Under the pieces are notes generated by a model. That model was given only the letters and a program-made list of their open reading frames with translations, ran no database searches and was not told the origin of the DNA. DNA of 64,000 bases from contig NZ_CP025781.1 of assembly GCF_004194535.1 (NCBI RefSeq), positions 3,720,001 to 3,784,000 of the forward strand, given 5' to 3'. Below, piece after piece: positions 1-9,456 of the stretch. The stretch is from Iodobacter fluviatilis. Its GTDB lineage: Bacteria; Pseudomonadota; Gammaproteobacteria; Burkholderiales; Chitinibacteraceae. Both the position numbers and the translations under genes were made by a program. The number at the start of each line of letters is the position of its first letter. Position 1 is the stretch's first letter.

Positions 1-2
1 TG

Positions 3-41
3 CGAGATGTGCGCGAAGCGATGGGATTGTCTTATGGTTAA
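3..41 (+). CDS. 3' end of an unidentified CDS (partial)
   Basis: The first bases read through in frame 3 as RDVREAMGLSYG followed by TAA. Only about 12 codons are inside the window, so the family cannot be recognised. The codons look ordinary for this genome, but so short an open frame could be chance. Confidence 0.35.
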   Translation, partial: RDVREAMGLSYG

Positions 42-339
42 GTTTGCAAGCGCTTAGGCTTACTAAATTACAATGATAAGCAGGTAAAAAATCAGAGACC
101 CTAGCGAAGGCGCTTGATTCGTTTTATATTTTTTATCTTGATTGTGTCTCCTGCTCATTTTTACCGTTTGTTTGGGTGGCAACGTTTAGTGATGTAAAGT
201 TGTAATTTGTTGATAAGTGACGCCGCTTGGGTATATTGATTCCTATATGTTTGTCCTCTATGCAATGGAGTGATTGCAACTTTTTATTTATTTGCGAGTT
301 TTGTAACGTGGACGAAATTATTAACGTAGAGGTAAAGCT
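42..339. other. Intergenic region, AT-rich
   Basis: About 300 bases without a convincing gene. The minus-strand open frame here has no recognisable protein features. The promoter of the membrane protein at 340 should lie here, but no clear boxes could be assigned. Confidence 0.4.
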
Positions 340-678
340 ATGAAACAACGTAGTGCTGCATTCCCTATTGTATTAATTGCAATTGGCGGGGGATGGCTTG
401 TGAATGAACTACAGCTGATGCCGCAAATGGGTACTTTAATTATTTTAGGTTTGATTGCTGCGGGGGGAGCGGTACTGGCTTTTGAAGGGATTAATAAATC
501 CAGCGTTGTAACTGCTCCCATGCTTATTGCAACTGGGTTTGCCGTGTATCTTAAAGATTATCATGGCTTGGGTTTAAAGCTGGCGATTCCGGCATTAATG
601 GTTTTAGCTGGCTTATTGATGTTGCTGGCTCGCTCCGCACATATTCGGGAGCGAGTTGAGCAGGATGAGCCGCAATAA
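340..678 (+). CDS. Small integral membrane protein, LiaI/LiaF-TM-like
   Basis: A 112-residue, very hydrophobic protein with about four predicted membrane segments (roughly residues 8-24, 29-47, 57-70 and 78-96) and a short charged C-terminal tail rich in Arg and Glu. The pattern, with the LPQMGTLIILGLIAAGG-type segment, resembles the transmembrane region of LiaI/LiaF-like and DUF5668-type proteins, which are often linked to envelope stress. An AGAGG-like ribosome site precedes the ATG. Its last 128 bases overlap the antisense end of the downstream nuclease gene. No specific function is claimed. Confidence 0.65.
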   Translation: MKQRSAAFPIVLIAIGGGWLVNELQLMPQMGTLIILGLIAAGGAVLAFEGINKSSVVTAPMLIATGFAVYLKDYHGLGLKLAIPALMVLAGLLMLLARSAHIRERVEQDEPQ

Positions 679-961
679 ATTCATTTTCACTATGCTTTAG
701 TGCAAATGCCCGTTTTTGCGTCGCAGTCCATTGTTTGATCGTGTATTCACTGCTGGCAGCACTTGCGTGGTCTTTAAATTCAATAACGGCTAATAGTTTT
801 TGCGGTGGGCGGATGCGTGTATAGCGCGCGCCTTTACCGTTGACATGCGCGGCATAGCGTTTTTTTACATTAATGGTGATTCCAGTATAAATTGAATCAT
901 CCTGACATTCGATCAGGTATACAAACCATGGCTTATTCGGCGTGGGCAATTCTTTAGGCAT
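551..961 (-). CDS. GIY-YIG domain endonuclease (YhbQ/UPF0213-like)
   Basis: 136 residues. The GIY-YIG core is at residues 12-95: FVYLIECQDDSIYTGIT carries the two strand motifs as VYLI and YTG, and YAAHVNGKGARYT holds the conserved Arg/His region. The domain resembles small single-domain proteins of the YhbQ type, which cleave branched or single-stranded DNA in some species. The family is usually about 90-100 residues, so the last 40 residues are an extension. That extension is antisense to the 3' end of the membrane-protein gene. The start is six bases from the divergent methyltransferase start at 967, so the two promoters must overlap the neighbouring coding sequences. Confidence 0.8.
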   Translation of the reverse strand: MPKELPTPNKPWFVYLIECQDDSIYTGITINVKKRYAAHVNGKGARYTRIRPPQKLLAVIEFKDHASAASSEYTIKQWTATQKRAFALKHSENEFIAAHPAQLAPEYVRSEPATSISQLKPLMPESPALNPSHDNL

Positions 962-966
962 AGGTA

Positions 967-1716
967 ATGACCGTAATTTCTGAAACTATAGAAAAAGACC
1001 TGTATGTTACGATAAAAAATGGTCTTAAGTCTTTGCATTTTGATGGGCAATCAATACAAAGCGCAATGGATGTCGATGACCCCTATGTCTTGGCATTGGG
1101 GTATTCGCAAACAATGATGGGCTTTTTATTGTTTCAAGCTCAGCCTGCCCATTTGCTTATTGTAGGCTTAGGCGGTGGATCTTTGCCTAAATATTGCTAT
1201 AGGTATTTGCCTGGTTGTAAAGTGACTACCCTAGAAATTAATCCCGAAGTCATTGCGTTGCGTAATGAGTTTTTTATCCCAAAAGATAATGAGCGATTTA
1301 AAATTATTCAGGCAGATGCGGTTGAGCACTTTGCTAAGGGCTCTGCGAGTGCCGATGTGATTATGTTGGATGCTTATAATAAAGATGGTCTACCTGCTGA
1401 GCTAGCAAGTGAATCTTATTATGACCATTGCCGAATGGCACTTTCAGAGCAAGGTGTATTAGTGGTTAATTTATGGGGCACGGATGCTAAGTTGAGTATT
1501 TATTTGGAGCGCTTGAAGCGTGTCTTTAATGGCCGTATATGGTATTGCCGTGCATTTAATAGTTATAACGTGATTGTATTTGCAAGTAATGATGAAAATC
1601 ATAAAATAAATTGGATTAAATTATTGTTTGCCGCCTCTAAATTAGAGGCTGATCACGCACTGGATTTGCAGGGTATTGTACGGCGTTTGCGTGCTGGCTT
1701 GGTTTATGTTGGGTGA
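967..1716 (+). CDS. Spermidine synthase-like methyltransferase-fold protein
   Basis: 249 residues with the Rossmann fold of the spermine/spermidine synthase superfamily. LIVGLGGGSLPKYCYRYLP near residues 65-82 is the nucleotide-binding loop, LEINPEV follows strand 2, and MLDAYNKDGLPAEL near residues 136-149 corresponds to the catalytic Asp region. The N-terminal beta domain typical of true SpeE is short. Proteins of this type are commonly annotated as SpeE-like or fused-MFS-type synthases without proven activity. It could act on a polyamine or another small substrate, which the sequence does not decide. Confidence 0.75.
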   Translation: MTVISETIEKDLYVTIKNGLKSLHFDGQSIQSAMDVDDPYVLALGYSQTMMGFLLFQAQPAHLLIVGLGGGSLPKYCYRYLPGCKVTTLEINPEVIALRNEFFIPKDNERFKIIQADAVEHFAKGSASADVIMLDAYNKDGLPAELASESYYDHCRMALSEQGVLVVNLWGTDAKLSIYLERLKRVFNGRIWYCRAFNSYNVIVFASNDENHKINWIKLLFAASKLEADHALDLQGIVRRLRAGLVYVG

Positions 1717-1790
1717 AGTATTTAGAATGCTTAGTAAGAAACGGGTATCATTTTAGTCCTTAATTGGGCGTTAAAATAAGAGATTTTAGA

Positions 1791-2018
1791 ATGCAAGAAT
1801 TTGAAGTAGAACTCAGTAATGAATTTATCGAGCTGCATAATCTGCTCAAAATAACTAATGTTGCCAGCTCCGGTGGTCAGGGCAAGATGATTGTTGCGTC
1901 GGGCGATGTGCAAGTCGATGGTCAACAAGAATTGCGCAAGGCGTGCAAAATTCGTGCAGGACAAGTGGTGCAGGTGGGTGATGCCATTTTGATTCGCGTT
2001 GTTGTGGCTGCTGAGTAA
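1791..2018 (+). CDS. S4-domain RNA-binding protein (YbcJ-like)
   Basis: About 75 residues from ATG 1791; an upstream TTG at 1764 is in frame but lacks a good ribosome site. The whole protein is one S4 fold: FIELHNLLKITNVASSGGQGK followed by VNG-type VQVDGQQELRKACKIRAGQVVQVGD. YbcJ-type proteins bind structured RNA, probably ribosomal. It lies 6 bases upstream of the cupin gene, so the two are probably co-transcribed. Confidence 0.8.
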   Translation: MQEFEVELSNEFIELHNLLKITNVASSGGQGKMIVASGDVQVDGQQELRKACKIRAGQVVQVGDAILIRVVVAAE

Positions 2019-2024
2019 AGTGTG

Positions 2025-2501
2025 ATGAAACAAATTACCCCCATTCAGATTTCCCAGCTTGCTGATGCAGCGCAGGCCTCGCCACGGCGCCGTGCCAATC
2101 TAAATATGCATGCTGAGCTGGCCGACCCTATTCAGCGCCTTGCGATTGCGATGGAGCCAGATACTTTGGTGCGCCCGCACCGCCATCCGCATACTTGGGA
2201 GCTGCTCTATCCTTTGGCTGGACGGTTTTTAGTGCTGCATTTTGATGAGGCAGGCTATGTGACTGATCGCTGTGTTTTAGGCACAGAAGCGGCGGTATTA
2301 GAAACGCCTGCCGGTGTGTGGCATGCAGTATTGTCTTTGGATCAGGGAGGGGTTATTTTTGAAATGAAGCACGGCCCATATATGCCGATTGCAGCACAAG
2401 ACTTTGCCGCATGGAGCCCTGCCGATGGCGAGGAACTTGTTCCTACATTACTGGCTTGGTACGCCACGGCGCAAGTTGGCGATCAGTTTAGGCTTAAGTG
2501 A
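2025..2501 (+). CDS. WbuC-family cupin-fold metalloprotein
   Basis: 158 residues from ATG 2025 (a GTG one codon upstream is possible). The cupin metal motif is visible as RPHRHPHTWELLYPLAGR around residues 48-65, with a second His in GVWHAVLSLDQGGVIFEMKHGPY. The conserved pattern fits the WbuC family, often linked to polysaccharide or O-antigen loci although the activity is unknown. Here it is not in a polysaccharide cluster. A perfect 15-bp inverted repeat lies just downstream. Confidence 0.75.
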   Translation: MKQITPIQISQLADAAQASPRRRANLNMHAELADPIQRLAIAMEPDTLVRPHRHPHTWELLYPLAGRFLVLHFDEAGYVTDRCVLGTEAAVLETPAGVWHAVLSLDQGGVIFEMKHGPYMPIAAQDFAAWSPADGEELVPTLLAWYATAQVGDQFRLK

Positions 2502-2535
2502 TTCATGGTGTATCAGATGATGAGCGTTGCGATAC

Positions 2536-2579
2536 GCCCATAAAAAAACAATGCTTTAGGGTCTTGTTTTTTTATGGGC
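2536..2579. terminator. Bidirectional hairpin terminator between cupin gene and rarA
   Basis: GCCCATAAAAAAACA at 2536-2550 is perfectly repeated in inverse at 2565-2579, with a 14-base loop. The A and T runs inside the stem let it work for both convergent genes (2501 plus strand, 2588 minus strand). Confidence 0.8.
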
Positions 2580-2587
2580 AGAAAACG

Positions 2588-3904
2588 CTATTGGTTTAGT
2601 TTGAGCCAAGCTGCGTCTAGCTCGGCAAGGTGGCGAAGTTTTTCTGCAATTTTAGCCTCTAGCCCCCGTGGCGTCGGCTCATAAAAGCGCACGTCTTCTA
2701 AACCTTCCGGTAAATAATTTTCCCCCGCAGCGTAGGCTTCTGGCTCGTCGTGTGCATAGCGGTAGCGCTTGCCGTAGTCTAGCTCCTTCATTAGCTTGGT
2801 GGGCGCGTTGCGTAGGTGTATGGGGACTTCGCGGCTCTTATCTGCTGCAATCAGTGCTTTGGCATTTTTATAGGCCATATATCCCGCATTGGATTTGGGG
2901 GCGATGGCGAGATAAATCACGGCTTGCGCGAGTGCTAGCTCGCCTTCTGGGCTGCCAAGACGTTCAAACGTTGTGGCGGCATCGTTACAGATTTGCATGG
3001 CGCGTGGGTCGGCAAGGCCGATGTCTTCCCAAGCCATACGCACAATGCGCCTTGATAAGTAACGCGCGTCACAGCCTCCATCTAGCATACGGGTCAGCCA
3101 GTACAGTGCACCATCAGGATTAGAGCCGCGCACTGATTTATGTAAAGCAGAAATTTGGTCGTAAAATGAGTCGCCGCCCTTGTCAAAACGCCGAGCGTTG
3201 AGGGTGAGTGTGTCACTTAAAAAGGTTGCATCAATTTGTACGCGCTTGGCGGCCAGTGCTGCGGTAGCAGATTGCTCAATTAAATTGAGTAAGCGTCTGG
3301 CATCACCATCGGCAAAACCGGTGAGCGTATCGATGGCTGATTGCTCAAAAGTCAGCTCTGGCAAGCACTCGCGACAGGCCCGCAGTAGCAGTTCGGTCAG
3401 CTCGGCCTCGGATAGCGCGTTTAAAACGTATACCTGAGCACGGGAAAGCAGGGCGGAGTTGACTTCAAATGAAGGGTTTTCAGTGGTTGCGCCAATAAAA
3501 GTGACGAGGCCAGATTCAACAAAGGGTAAGAAAGCGTCCTGTTGGGCTTTGTTAAAGCGGTGTACTTCATCTACAAATAGCAGAGTGTGCCGCCCCATAC
3601 TGCGGTGATTTTCGGCTTTTTCCATTGCTGCGCGGATATCTTTTACGCCAGAGAATACCGCCGATAGAGCAATAAATTCCACATCAAAAGCACCCGATAA
3701 TAAGCGGGCGAGGGTGGTTTTACCAACGCCAGGTGGGCCCCATAAAATCATCGAATGCAGTTTGCCGCCAAGAATAGCAGCCGCCAGCGGCTTACCAGCG
3801 GCCAGTAGGTGCTTTTGACCAACGACTTCGTCTATGGTTTTTGGACGTAATTGCTCGGCAAGTGGGATATGCCCTTTGCCAAGATTGGAAAATAAATCAC
3901 TCAC
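2588..3904 (-). CDS. rarA: Replication-associated recombination protein A (RarA/MgsA AAA+ ATPase)
   Basis: 438 residues, full length for the family. The Walker A loop GPPGVGKTT is at residues 56-64 and Walker [11 protein letters not shown] at about 108-117. The sensor region [12 protein letters not shown] and the C-terminal tetramerisation region ([18 protein letters not shown] through [13 protein letters not shown]) are present. RarA acts at stalled replication forks and is the relative of eukaryotic WRNIP1. It lies downstream of lolA on the same strand, the usual lolA-rarA order of proteobacteria. Confidence 0.95.
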   Translation of the reverse strand: MSDLFSNLGKGHIPLAEQLRPKTIDEVVGQKHLLAAGKPLAAAILGGKLHSMILWGPPGVGKTTLARLLSGAFDVEFIALSAVFSGVKDIRAAMEKAENHRSMGRHTLLFVDEVHRFNKAQQDAFLPFVESGLVTFIGATTENPSFEVNSALLSRAQVYVLNALSEAELTELLLRACRECLPELTFEQSAIDTLTGFADGDARRLLNLIEQSATAALAAKRVQIDATFLSDTLTLNARRFDKGGDSFYDQISALHKSVRGSNPDGALYWLTRMLDGGCDARYLSRRIVRMAWEDIGLADPRAMQICNDAATTFERLGSPEGELALAQAVIYLAIAPKSNAGYMAYKNAKALIAADKSREVPIHLRNAPTKLMKELDYGKRYRYAHDEPEAYAAGENYLPEGLEDVRFYEPTPRGLEAKIAEKLRHLAELDAAWLKLNQ

Positions 3905-4039
3905 AGAGATGGCACGCCTAGCGATGGTTAACTGATATCAAGCCTATATTTCTGCCCACAAACACATAAAAAATTCTGCGAGTAGGAAGCTTTTTTTGTG
4001 CTTTATGTACATTTCATGGGTAAAAAAGAATGTTGGTGC

Positions 4040-4648
4040 TTATTCACGAATGACATCGGTATCTTTAGAAGGGGTAAAGCGAAATTGATTGGCATCAATT
4101 TTGGGGTTGATGTTTATATCACTAAAATAGATGCGGGTAGTTTGCCCAAAATGATCGTGTAGTTCCATTTGCGCTAGCTGGCCTTGGTTAAAGCCAAGCT
4201 TGATGACATCAAAGGAATTGTCTGCTTTTTTGGGCTTGGCTTCTAGCCATTCGATATTGTCTTTAGTTGGCAATGTGCTGAGGGTGTAGAGGCGCTCAAA
4301 TTGATTGTTTCCCGCTAATAGTGCTGCAGGGCTGCTTTCTAGTGCTTTGCCAATGTCTTTAACAATGGCTTGTTTTAGGTCTGGATCGTAAATCCAGAAT
4401 TGTTTGCCATCAGCAAGTAGCAGTTGTTCAAATGGTTTTTGTGACATCCAGCGAAATAAACCTGGGCGTTGGATGGCTAGGATACCACTGCTGGTTTGTG
4501 TTTTGCCTTGCTTGTCGCTCACAACTTGTTTAAAGCTTGCTTGCATTGATTTGGTGTTGTTTAGATAGTCTTTAAGGCTGCTTGTCGCGTCGGCCAAGGC
4601 GATTTGACTCGTCAGTGTTAGCAATAAGGTGAGAGCAAATTGACGCAT
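4040..4648 (-). CDS. lolA: Outer-membrane lipoprotein carrier protein LolA
   Basis: 202 residues with a signal peptide (MRQFALTLLLTLTSQIALA, cleavage after ALA). The mature part carries the LolA pattern: SMQASFKQVVSDKQG, a GILAIQRPGLFRWMSQKPFEQLLLADGKQFWIYD-type core and QTTRIYFSDININPKID near the C-terminus. LolA carries lipoproteins across the periplasm from LolCDE to LolB. The adjacent ftsK of many proteobacteria is absent here; an OmpA-family gene lies upstream instead, behind its own terminator. Confidence 0.93.
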   Translation of the reverse strand: MRQFALTLLLTLTSQIALADATSSLKDYLNNTKSMQASFKQVVSDKQGKTQTSSGILAIQRPGLFRWMSQKPFEQLLLADGKQFWIYDPDLKQAIVKDIGKALESSPAALLAGNNQFERLYTLSTLPTKDNIEWLEAKPKKADNSFDVIKLGFNQGQLAQMELHDHFGQTTRIYFSDININPKIDANQFRFTPSKDTDVIRE

Positions 4649-4677
4649 TGGGCTTCTCCATGCTTGAAGTAAATAGA

Positions 4678-4705
4678 AAAAAGCCCCGCACTGGCGGGGC
4701 TTTTT
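4678..4705 (-). terminator. Rho-independent terminator of the OmpA-family gene
   Basis: A stem of AAAAAGCCCCGC (4678-4689) pairs with GCGGGGCTTTTT (4694-4705) around the loop ACTG. Read on the minus strand it gives a GC-rich hairpin ending in a T run, 15 bases after the stop of the gene at 4720. Confidence 0.9.
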
Positions 4706-4719
4706 GCCGTGGCTAAGGA

Positions 4720-5409
4720 TTACTTAGCTGGAGTTATAACTTCTTTTGTACCTTTGATGTCGATTTCAACGCGACGATCTGGGGACAGACATTCGATCAG
4801 TTTAGCGCGGTTTTTGATTTTGCCGCATGTGTTGCCAGTAACTGGCTCTGCTTTGCCACGGCCTTCAAACTTGATTTGACCCGCTGGAGCACCCTTAGAA
4901 ACGAGGTAATCAGCAACTGATTTTGCACGTTTCTCGGACAGCGGTTGGTTGTATTTGTCTGAACCGATGCGGTCAGTGTAACCAATTACAACGGCTTGGC
5001 CGTCTTTAGGATCCATTGCTTTAACTTCTTCGTACAGCTTGTCTAAAGCATCTTTACCAGCTGGCTTCAGGCTTGCTTTGTTGAAGTCAAACAGAACGTC
5101 TGATTTCAGTGTGAAATGCTTAGTGTTGATTATTGGAGCAGCAACAACAGCCGGAGCTGGAGCTGGAGCAACAACCACTGGAGCACTTACAGCAGCTGGT
5201 TTAACGTAGCCATCACAACCTTCAACGTTTGCGGCTTCTTTAGACCAGGTGCCTGTACGCCAGCATTCGCCGATACCATTTTTAACAACACCACCTGTGG
5301 TGTTTGCATTCTGTGTGTAAGCTTCTACGCCAGCAAATGCAGCTGTGCTCATAGCACCTAAGGCAGTAACAACGGCAAGGCGTGTCAGGGATTGCTTGAT
5401 CGACAGCAT
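4720..5409 (-). CDS. OmpA-family peptidoglycan-binding protein, RmpM-like
   Basis: 229 residues. The signal peptide ends in AMSTAAFA. There is no beta-barrel; residues about 28-60 contain [15 protein letters not shown] followed by EGCDGYV, matching the N-terminal layout of Neisseria RmpM. A Pro/Val/Ala linker (residues about 70-95) leads to an OmpA_C domain: [18 protein letters not shown], then [21 protein letters not shown] and [11 protein letters not shown] Cys pair (NTCGKI and LIECLSP) would form a disulfide. RmpM links outer-membrane porin complexes to peptidoglycan, and that role is inferred here. AGGAG lies 10 bases before the ATG. A strong promoter would be expected. Confidence 0.9.
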   Translation of the reverse strand: MLSIKQSLTRLAVVTALGAMSTAAFAGVEAYTQNANTTGGVVKNGIGECWRTGTWSKEAANVEGCDGYVKPAAVSAPVVVAPAPAPAVVAAPIINTKHFTLKSDVLFDFNKASLKPAGKDALDKLYEEVKAMDPKDGQAVVIGYTDRIGSDKYNQPLSEKRAKSVADYLVSKGAPAGQIKFEGRGKAEPVTGNTCGKIKNRAKLIECLSPDRRVEIDIKGTKEVITPAK

Positions 5410-5756
5410 TTTTAATCTCCTAGAAAATCGTTTAGCAAGCTGATATTTATATTGCTTGTAGGTTCTGGATAAGCCTCGCGAGAGGAGCCGTCAAGGCTTT
5501 TTTTCCATACACGTGCTGCATTCTAATGGTTTCACAATGCTTGCGGCAAATAGTAAGGCTGTAATTTTTGCCGCAATGTGTCTATTTTGTTGTGGAGAGG
5601 CACTTCAAGCAAGGGGTCAATTGGAGCATCTACGCCCTCGTGGTACACTTGATGATCGAACGCGCGTGCTGCAACCAATGTGTTGTGGCATTGCAACGGC
5701 ACCACCGTGGTCAAAAACGCGTGGTGCGTATTACATGACGCCCCGGCCCCTATCTA
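5410..5756. other. Divergent intergenic region between rmpM-like gene and gyrA
   Basis: About 350 bases carrying the promoters of both genes. No -35/-10 pair stands out enough to assign. GyrA lacks a visible Shine-Dalgarno sequence in the bases before its ATG. Open frames here have no recognisable features. Confidence 0.4.
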
Positions 5757-8426
5757 ATGCTCGAAAACTTTGCCAAAGAAACAATCCCGGTAAGTCTCGA
5801 AGAGGAAATGCGCCGCTCTTACCTCGATTACGCGATGAGTGTAATCGTGGGACGCGCATTGCCCGATGTTCGTGATGGCTTAAAGCCGGTACACCGCCGC
5901 ATTCTGTTTGCAATGCATGAAAGCAATAACGTCTGGAATCGCTCCTATGTGAAGTGTGCCCGCGTGATTGGTGACGTGCTCGGTAAGTATCATCCGCACG
6001 GCGACAGCGCCGCCTACGAGGCGCTCGTGCGGATGGCGCAGGACTTTTCCCTGCGCTACCCACTCATTGATGGCCAAGGTAACTTTGGCTCGATTGATGG
6101 TGATTCTGCCGCTGCATATCGTTATACAGAGTGTCGTTTAGAAAAAATTTCATCCGAGTTGTTGGCGGATATCGACAAAGAAACCGTCGATTTCACCCCA
6201 AACTATGACGAAAAAGAACTCGAACCCACAGTTCTGCCTACTCGTGTGCCTAATCTATTGATTAATGGCTCTTCGGGGATCGCAGTAGGGATGGCGACCA
6301 ATATTCCGCCGCATAATCTCACCGAAGTGGTTGATGCTTGCCTAGCCTTGCTGGCTAATTCAGAGCTCACCATTGATGAAATTATTGACATTATCCCTGC
6401 TCCTGATTTTCCGACGGCCGGTATCATTTATGGTATTCACGGTGTGCGTGAAGGTTATCGCACCGGCCGTGGCCGTGTGATTATGCGCGCTCGCACTCAC
6501 TTCGAAGATGTGAGCCGCGATAAGCAAGCCATCATCGTTGATGAGCTGCCGTATCAGGTCAATAAAGCGCGCCTCTTGGAACGCATTGCCGAGCTGGTAC
6601 GCGAAAAAACCATCGAAGGTATTACCGAAATCCGCGATGAATCGGATAAATCCGGTATGCGCGTGGTGATTGAGCTGAAACGCAGCGAAGTGGCTGAGGT
6701 TATTCTGAATAACCTCTACAAACACACTCAGCTGCAAGACAGCTTTGGTATCAATATGGTGGCGTTGGTCGATGGCCAGCCACGCCTGTTGAATATCAAG
6801 CAAGTGCTGGAATGCTTCCTGCGGCATCGCCGCGAAGTGGTCACGCGGCGTACCGTGTTTGAGCTGCGAAAAGCACGCGAGCGCGGGCATATTCTGGAAG
6901 GTTTGGCGGTTGCTTTATCTAATGTCGATGAAATCATCGCCTTGATTAAAGCCGCACCAACACCCGCAGAAGCAAAAATCAGCCTGATGAGCCGCACTTG
7001 GCGCTCTGAACTGGTTGAAGAAATGCTCAGCCGCACCGATGTCAGTGCATCGCGTCCAGATGGTTTGGCTGCGGAATTCGGCTTTAGCTTAACCGATGGC
7101 TATCGTCTATCTGATGTGCAGACGCAAGCTATTCTGGAGCTGCGTTTGCAGCGCCTGACTGGCCTTGAGCAAGACAAGATCGTGGCTGAATACCGCGATG
7201 TGATGGAAAAAGTGCTCGATTTACTCGATATCTTGGCGCGTGAAGAACGTGTTACCGAGATTATCGTGACTGAGCTGAACGAAGTAAAAACCATGTTTGG
7301 TGACGTGCGTAAATCTGAAATCATTGCCTACGGCGAAGATCTCAGCTTAGAAGACTTGATTACGCCGCAAGATATGGTCGTGACGCTGACGCACAGTGGT
7401 TATATGAAAGCCACGCCAGCCGATGAATATCGCTCACAACGCCGTGGTGGCCGTGGTAAACAAGCCGCTGCGACCAAGGAGGACGATTTCATCGACAAGC
7501 TGTTTGTGGCGAATACCCATGATTACGTCTTGTGCTTCTCATCGCATGGCCGTGTGTACTGGTTGAAAGTTTACAACGTGCCACAGGGCGGCCGTAATAG
7601 CCGTGGCAAGCCGATTGTGAACCTCTTGCCGCTGCAAGATGGCGAGAAAATCAGCGCGATTCTGCCGGTTAAAGAATTCACCGAAGATCAGTTTGTCTTT
7701 ATGGCAACAGCGATGGGTACGGTGAAAAAGACCTCACTCGTGCATTTCTCTCGTCCAATGAAGAAGGGCATTATTGCTTGTGGTCTGGATATGGATGACT
7801 ACCTAGTTGGCGTTGAGCTGACGCATGGTGGGGACCAGATCATGATGTTCTCTGACGCAGGTAAATCAGTTCGCTTCCACGAAGGTGACGTGCGTGCCAT
7901 GGGCCGTACTGCAACTGGCGTGCGCGGCATGATGCTGCAAGAGGGACAGAAAGTGATCTCCTTGCTGGTGGCCGAGCGCGACGATCAGCAGGTGCTGGCT
8001 GCAACCGAAAACGGTTATGGCAAGCGCACACCGGTTGGCGATTACCGCCTAACTAGCCGTGGTACACAGGGCGTGATCGCCATTGATACTGGCGATCGTA
8101 ACGGTAAGCTCGTTGCCGCAACGCTGGTTGAAGATAGCGATGATGTGATGCTGATCACCACGGGAGGTGTGTTGATTCGTACCAAAGTGGCTGAAATCCG
8201 TGAAACAGGCCGCGCTGCTCAAGGCGTGCGCTTAATTAATCTGGATGAAGGCGAGCATTTGTCTGGTCTCGAGAAAGTATGCGAAACCGATTCAGATGAT
8301 GATCTTGAAGGTGATGAAGAGCTGCTAGAGGGAGAGGTAGCTGCTGTTGATGCAGCCGATACAGAAACCCCCGCTGCAACAGACGATGCACCTGCTGCTG
8401 AGGGCGATGCTCCAGATAGCGAGTAA
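5757..8426 (+). CDS. gyrA: DNA gyrase subunit A
   Basis: 889 residues. The breakage-reunion domain is intact: [17 protein letters not shown] at residues 78-94 is the quinolone-determining region and YRYTECR holds the active-site Tyr at 123. Ser84 is the wild-type residue at the E. coli Ser83 position, and Glu88 occupies the Asp87 position. The GyrA box QRRGGRG identifies gyrase rather than topoisomerase IV ParC and begins the six-bladed DNA-wrapping domain. The last 45 residues are an acidic, Ala-rich tail. GyrA with GyrB introduces negative supercoils. Confidence 0.97.
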   Translation: MLENFAKETIPVSLEEEMRRSYLDYAMSVIVGRALPDVRDGLKPVHRRILFAMHESNNVWNRSYVKCARVIGDVLGKYHPHGDSAAYEALVRMAQDFSLRYPLIDGQGNFGSIDGDSAAAYRYTECRLEKISSELLADIDKETVDFTPNYDEKELEPTVLPTRVPNLLINGSSGIAVGMATNIPPHNLTEVVDACLALLANSELTIDEIIDIIPAPDFPTAGIIYGIHGVREGYRTGRGRVIMRARTHFEDVSRDKQAIIVDELPYQVNKARLLERIAELVREKTIEGITEIRDESDKSGMRVVIELKRSEVAEVILNNLYKHTQLQDSFGINMVALVDGQPRLLNIKQVLECFLRHRREVVTRRTVFELRKARERGHILEGLAVALSNVDEIIALIKAAPTPAEAKISLMSRTWRSELVEEMLSRTDVSASRPDGLAAEFGFSLTDGYRLSDVQTQAILELRLQRLTGLEQDKIVAEYRDVMEKVLDLLDILAREERVTEIIVTELNEVKTMFGDVRKSEIIAYGEDLSLEDLITPQDMVVTLTHSGYMKATPADEYRSQRRGGRGKQAAATKEDDFIDKLFVANTHDYVLCFSSHGRVYWLKVYNVPQGGRNSRGKPIVNLLPLQDGEKISAILPVKEFTEDQFVFMATAMGTVKKTSLVHFSRPMKKGIIACGLDMDDYLVGVELTHGGDQIMMFSDAGKSVRFHEGDVRAMGRTATGVRGMMLQEGQKVISLLVAERDDQQVLAATENGYGKRTPVGDYRLTSRGTQGVIAIDTGDRNGKLVAATLVEDSDDVMLITTGGVLIRTKVAEIRETGRAAQGVRLINLDEGEHLSGLEKVCETDSDDDLEGDEELLEGEVAAVDAADTETPAATDDAPAAEGDAPDSE

Positions 8427-8440
8427 TTGTTTTTATCGCA

Positions 8441-8477
8441 ACACAACACTGGCCTGCATGACAGGCCAGTGTTGTGT
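8441..8477 (+). terminator. Strong hairpin after gyrA
   Basis: A perfect 16-bp stem (8441-8456 with 8462-8477) around the loop CATGA, 15 bases after the gyrA stop. No T run follows, so it may be a weak terminator or an mRNA-stabilising structure. Confidence 0.65.
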
Positions 8478-8507
8478 GTGAATGCTTTTAAAACTAAGGG
8501 ATGAGTA

Positions 8508-8966
8508 ATGAGCGAAAAAAAGCCGATCGCATCACCTGCATTATTTAAGCAAATCTCTGACTGGTTTATGACCTTGCCGCATTGCCAAGTGCTGGGCTTT
8601 AAGTTTGGTGACGCACACTACGGCAGCATGACAGTTTGCTTGCCGTTTAAAGATGAGCTGATTGGCAACCCCGCAACGCGGGTGATTCACGGTGGCGTTG
8701 TCACTTCTTTGGTGGATTCAACCAGTGCTGGGGCAATTTACACTATGCTGACCGAGCTGGAAGCCATCGCCACCTTGGATTTACGCCTCGATTATTTGCG
8801 CCCAGCCAAGCCTGATTTCCCCATTTACTGCACTGCCGAGTGCTATAAACTCACTAAGCAGATCGCCTTTACTCGGGCCACGGCTTATCAGGATGATATT
8901 AATGATCCAGTCGCCTATAGCGTGGGTACCTTTATGCGCAATTCTGTACGCGAGGTGCCGTCATGA
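8508..8966 (+). CDS. PaaI-type hotdog-fold thioesterase
   Basis: 152 residues. The hotdog signature is VIHGGVVTSLVDSTSAGAIY at residues 64-83, with HGG and the acidic residue of the central helix, followed by ATLDLRLDYLRPAKPD. Such enzymes hydrolyse acyl-CoA thioesters; the substrate is not predictable. It is the first of two related thioesterases in tandem. Its stop overlaps the ATG of a 22-residue ORF, which in turn overlaps the next thioesterase. Confidence 0.85.
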   Translation: MSEKKPIASPALFKQISDWFMTLPHCQVLGFKFGDAHYGSMTVCLPFKDELIGNPATRVIHGGVVTSLVDSTSAGAIYTMLTELEAIATLDLRLDYLRPAKPDFPIYCTAECYKLTKQIAFTRATAYQDDINDPVAYSVGTFMRNSVREVPS

Positions 8967-9031
8967 ATTTAATCGCGCTTGACGTGTTTAACGGCGTTTA
9001 TGGGCGATTAGCCCACAAGGTGGCCGTATGA
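8963..9031 (+). CDS. 22-residue ORF translationally coupled on both sides
   Basis: The frame MNLIALDVFNGVYGRLAHKV (20 of its 22 residues) starts with the ATG of an ATGA overlap with the upstream thioesterase stop, and ends with the TGA of a second ATGA overlap with the downstream thioesterase start. It has a hydrophobic N-terminal half and a basic end. A small hairpin (TGGGC, loop GATTA, GCCCA at 9001-9015) lies within it. It may be a translational relay or leader rather than a functional peptide. No ribosome site of its own is needed if coupling works. Confidence 0.45.
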   Translation: MNLIALDVFNGVYGRLAHKVAV

Positions 9032-9444
9032 GCCCGCCTATTACTGATTTTGCATCGCTTTTTATCGCGGTTGATGCCGTGCCCTATGCCAAATTGCTGG
9101 GTATTCAAAGCCGAGAAGAAAATGGCCAGCCGTTGTTTTTCTTGCCATTTCAGGCCCACAATATTGGCAATACGATTTTGCCTGCGCTGCATGGTGGTGT
9201 GATTGGGGGCTTTTTAGAAAATGCCGCTATCTTGCACGTAATGTGGGCTTCTGAAGTGCAAAGCGTGCCAAAGATTATTGATTTTTCTATTGATTATTTA
9301 CGCACAGGGCGGCCTGAAGTGCTCTATGGCCAGTGTGAAATTATTCGCCAAGGTAAGCGCGTCGCTAATGTGTTGATGACGGCTTGGCAGGATGATTGTA
9401 GTAAGCCCGTTGCGGTTGCCCGCGCCCATTTTCTACTTGCCTAA
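9028..9444 (+). CDS. PaaI-type hotdog-fold thioesterase (second copy)
   Basis: 138 residues, distantly related to the preceding gene. The hotdog motif is ALHGGVIGGFLENAAILHVM, with Glu in the place of the active-site acid, followed by IIDFSIDYLRTGRPE. The two probably form a heteromer or act on different acyl-CoA pools, which is inference from tandem position. The ATG overlaps the stop of the intervening 22-residue ORF. Confidence 0.82.
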   Translation: MSPPITDFASLFIAVDAVPYAKLLGIQSREENGQPLFFLPFQAHNIGNTILPALHGGVIGGFLENAAILHVMWASEVQSVPKIIDFSIDYLRTGRPEVLYGQCEIIRQGKRVANVLMTAWQDDCSKPVAVARAHFLLA

Positions 9445-9456
9445 GGGATAAATGCC

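Noticed and set aside
5513-5875. 120-codon frame upstream of and overlapping gyrA
   Set aside because: Overlaps the gyrA start in another frame, with low-complexity Arg/Cys content; a shadow frame.
5967-6027. Quinolone-resistance substitution in gyrA (Glu88 in place of Asp)
   Set aside because: Ser84 is wild type and Glu at the next position can be the natural residue in a lineage; resistance cannot be inferred.
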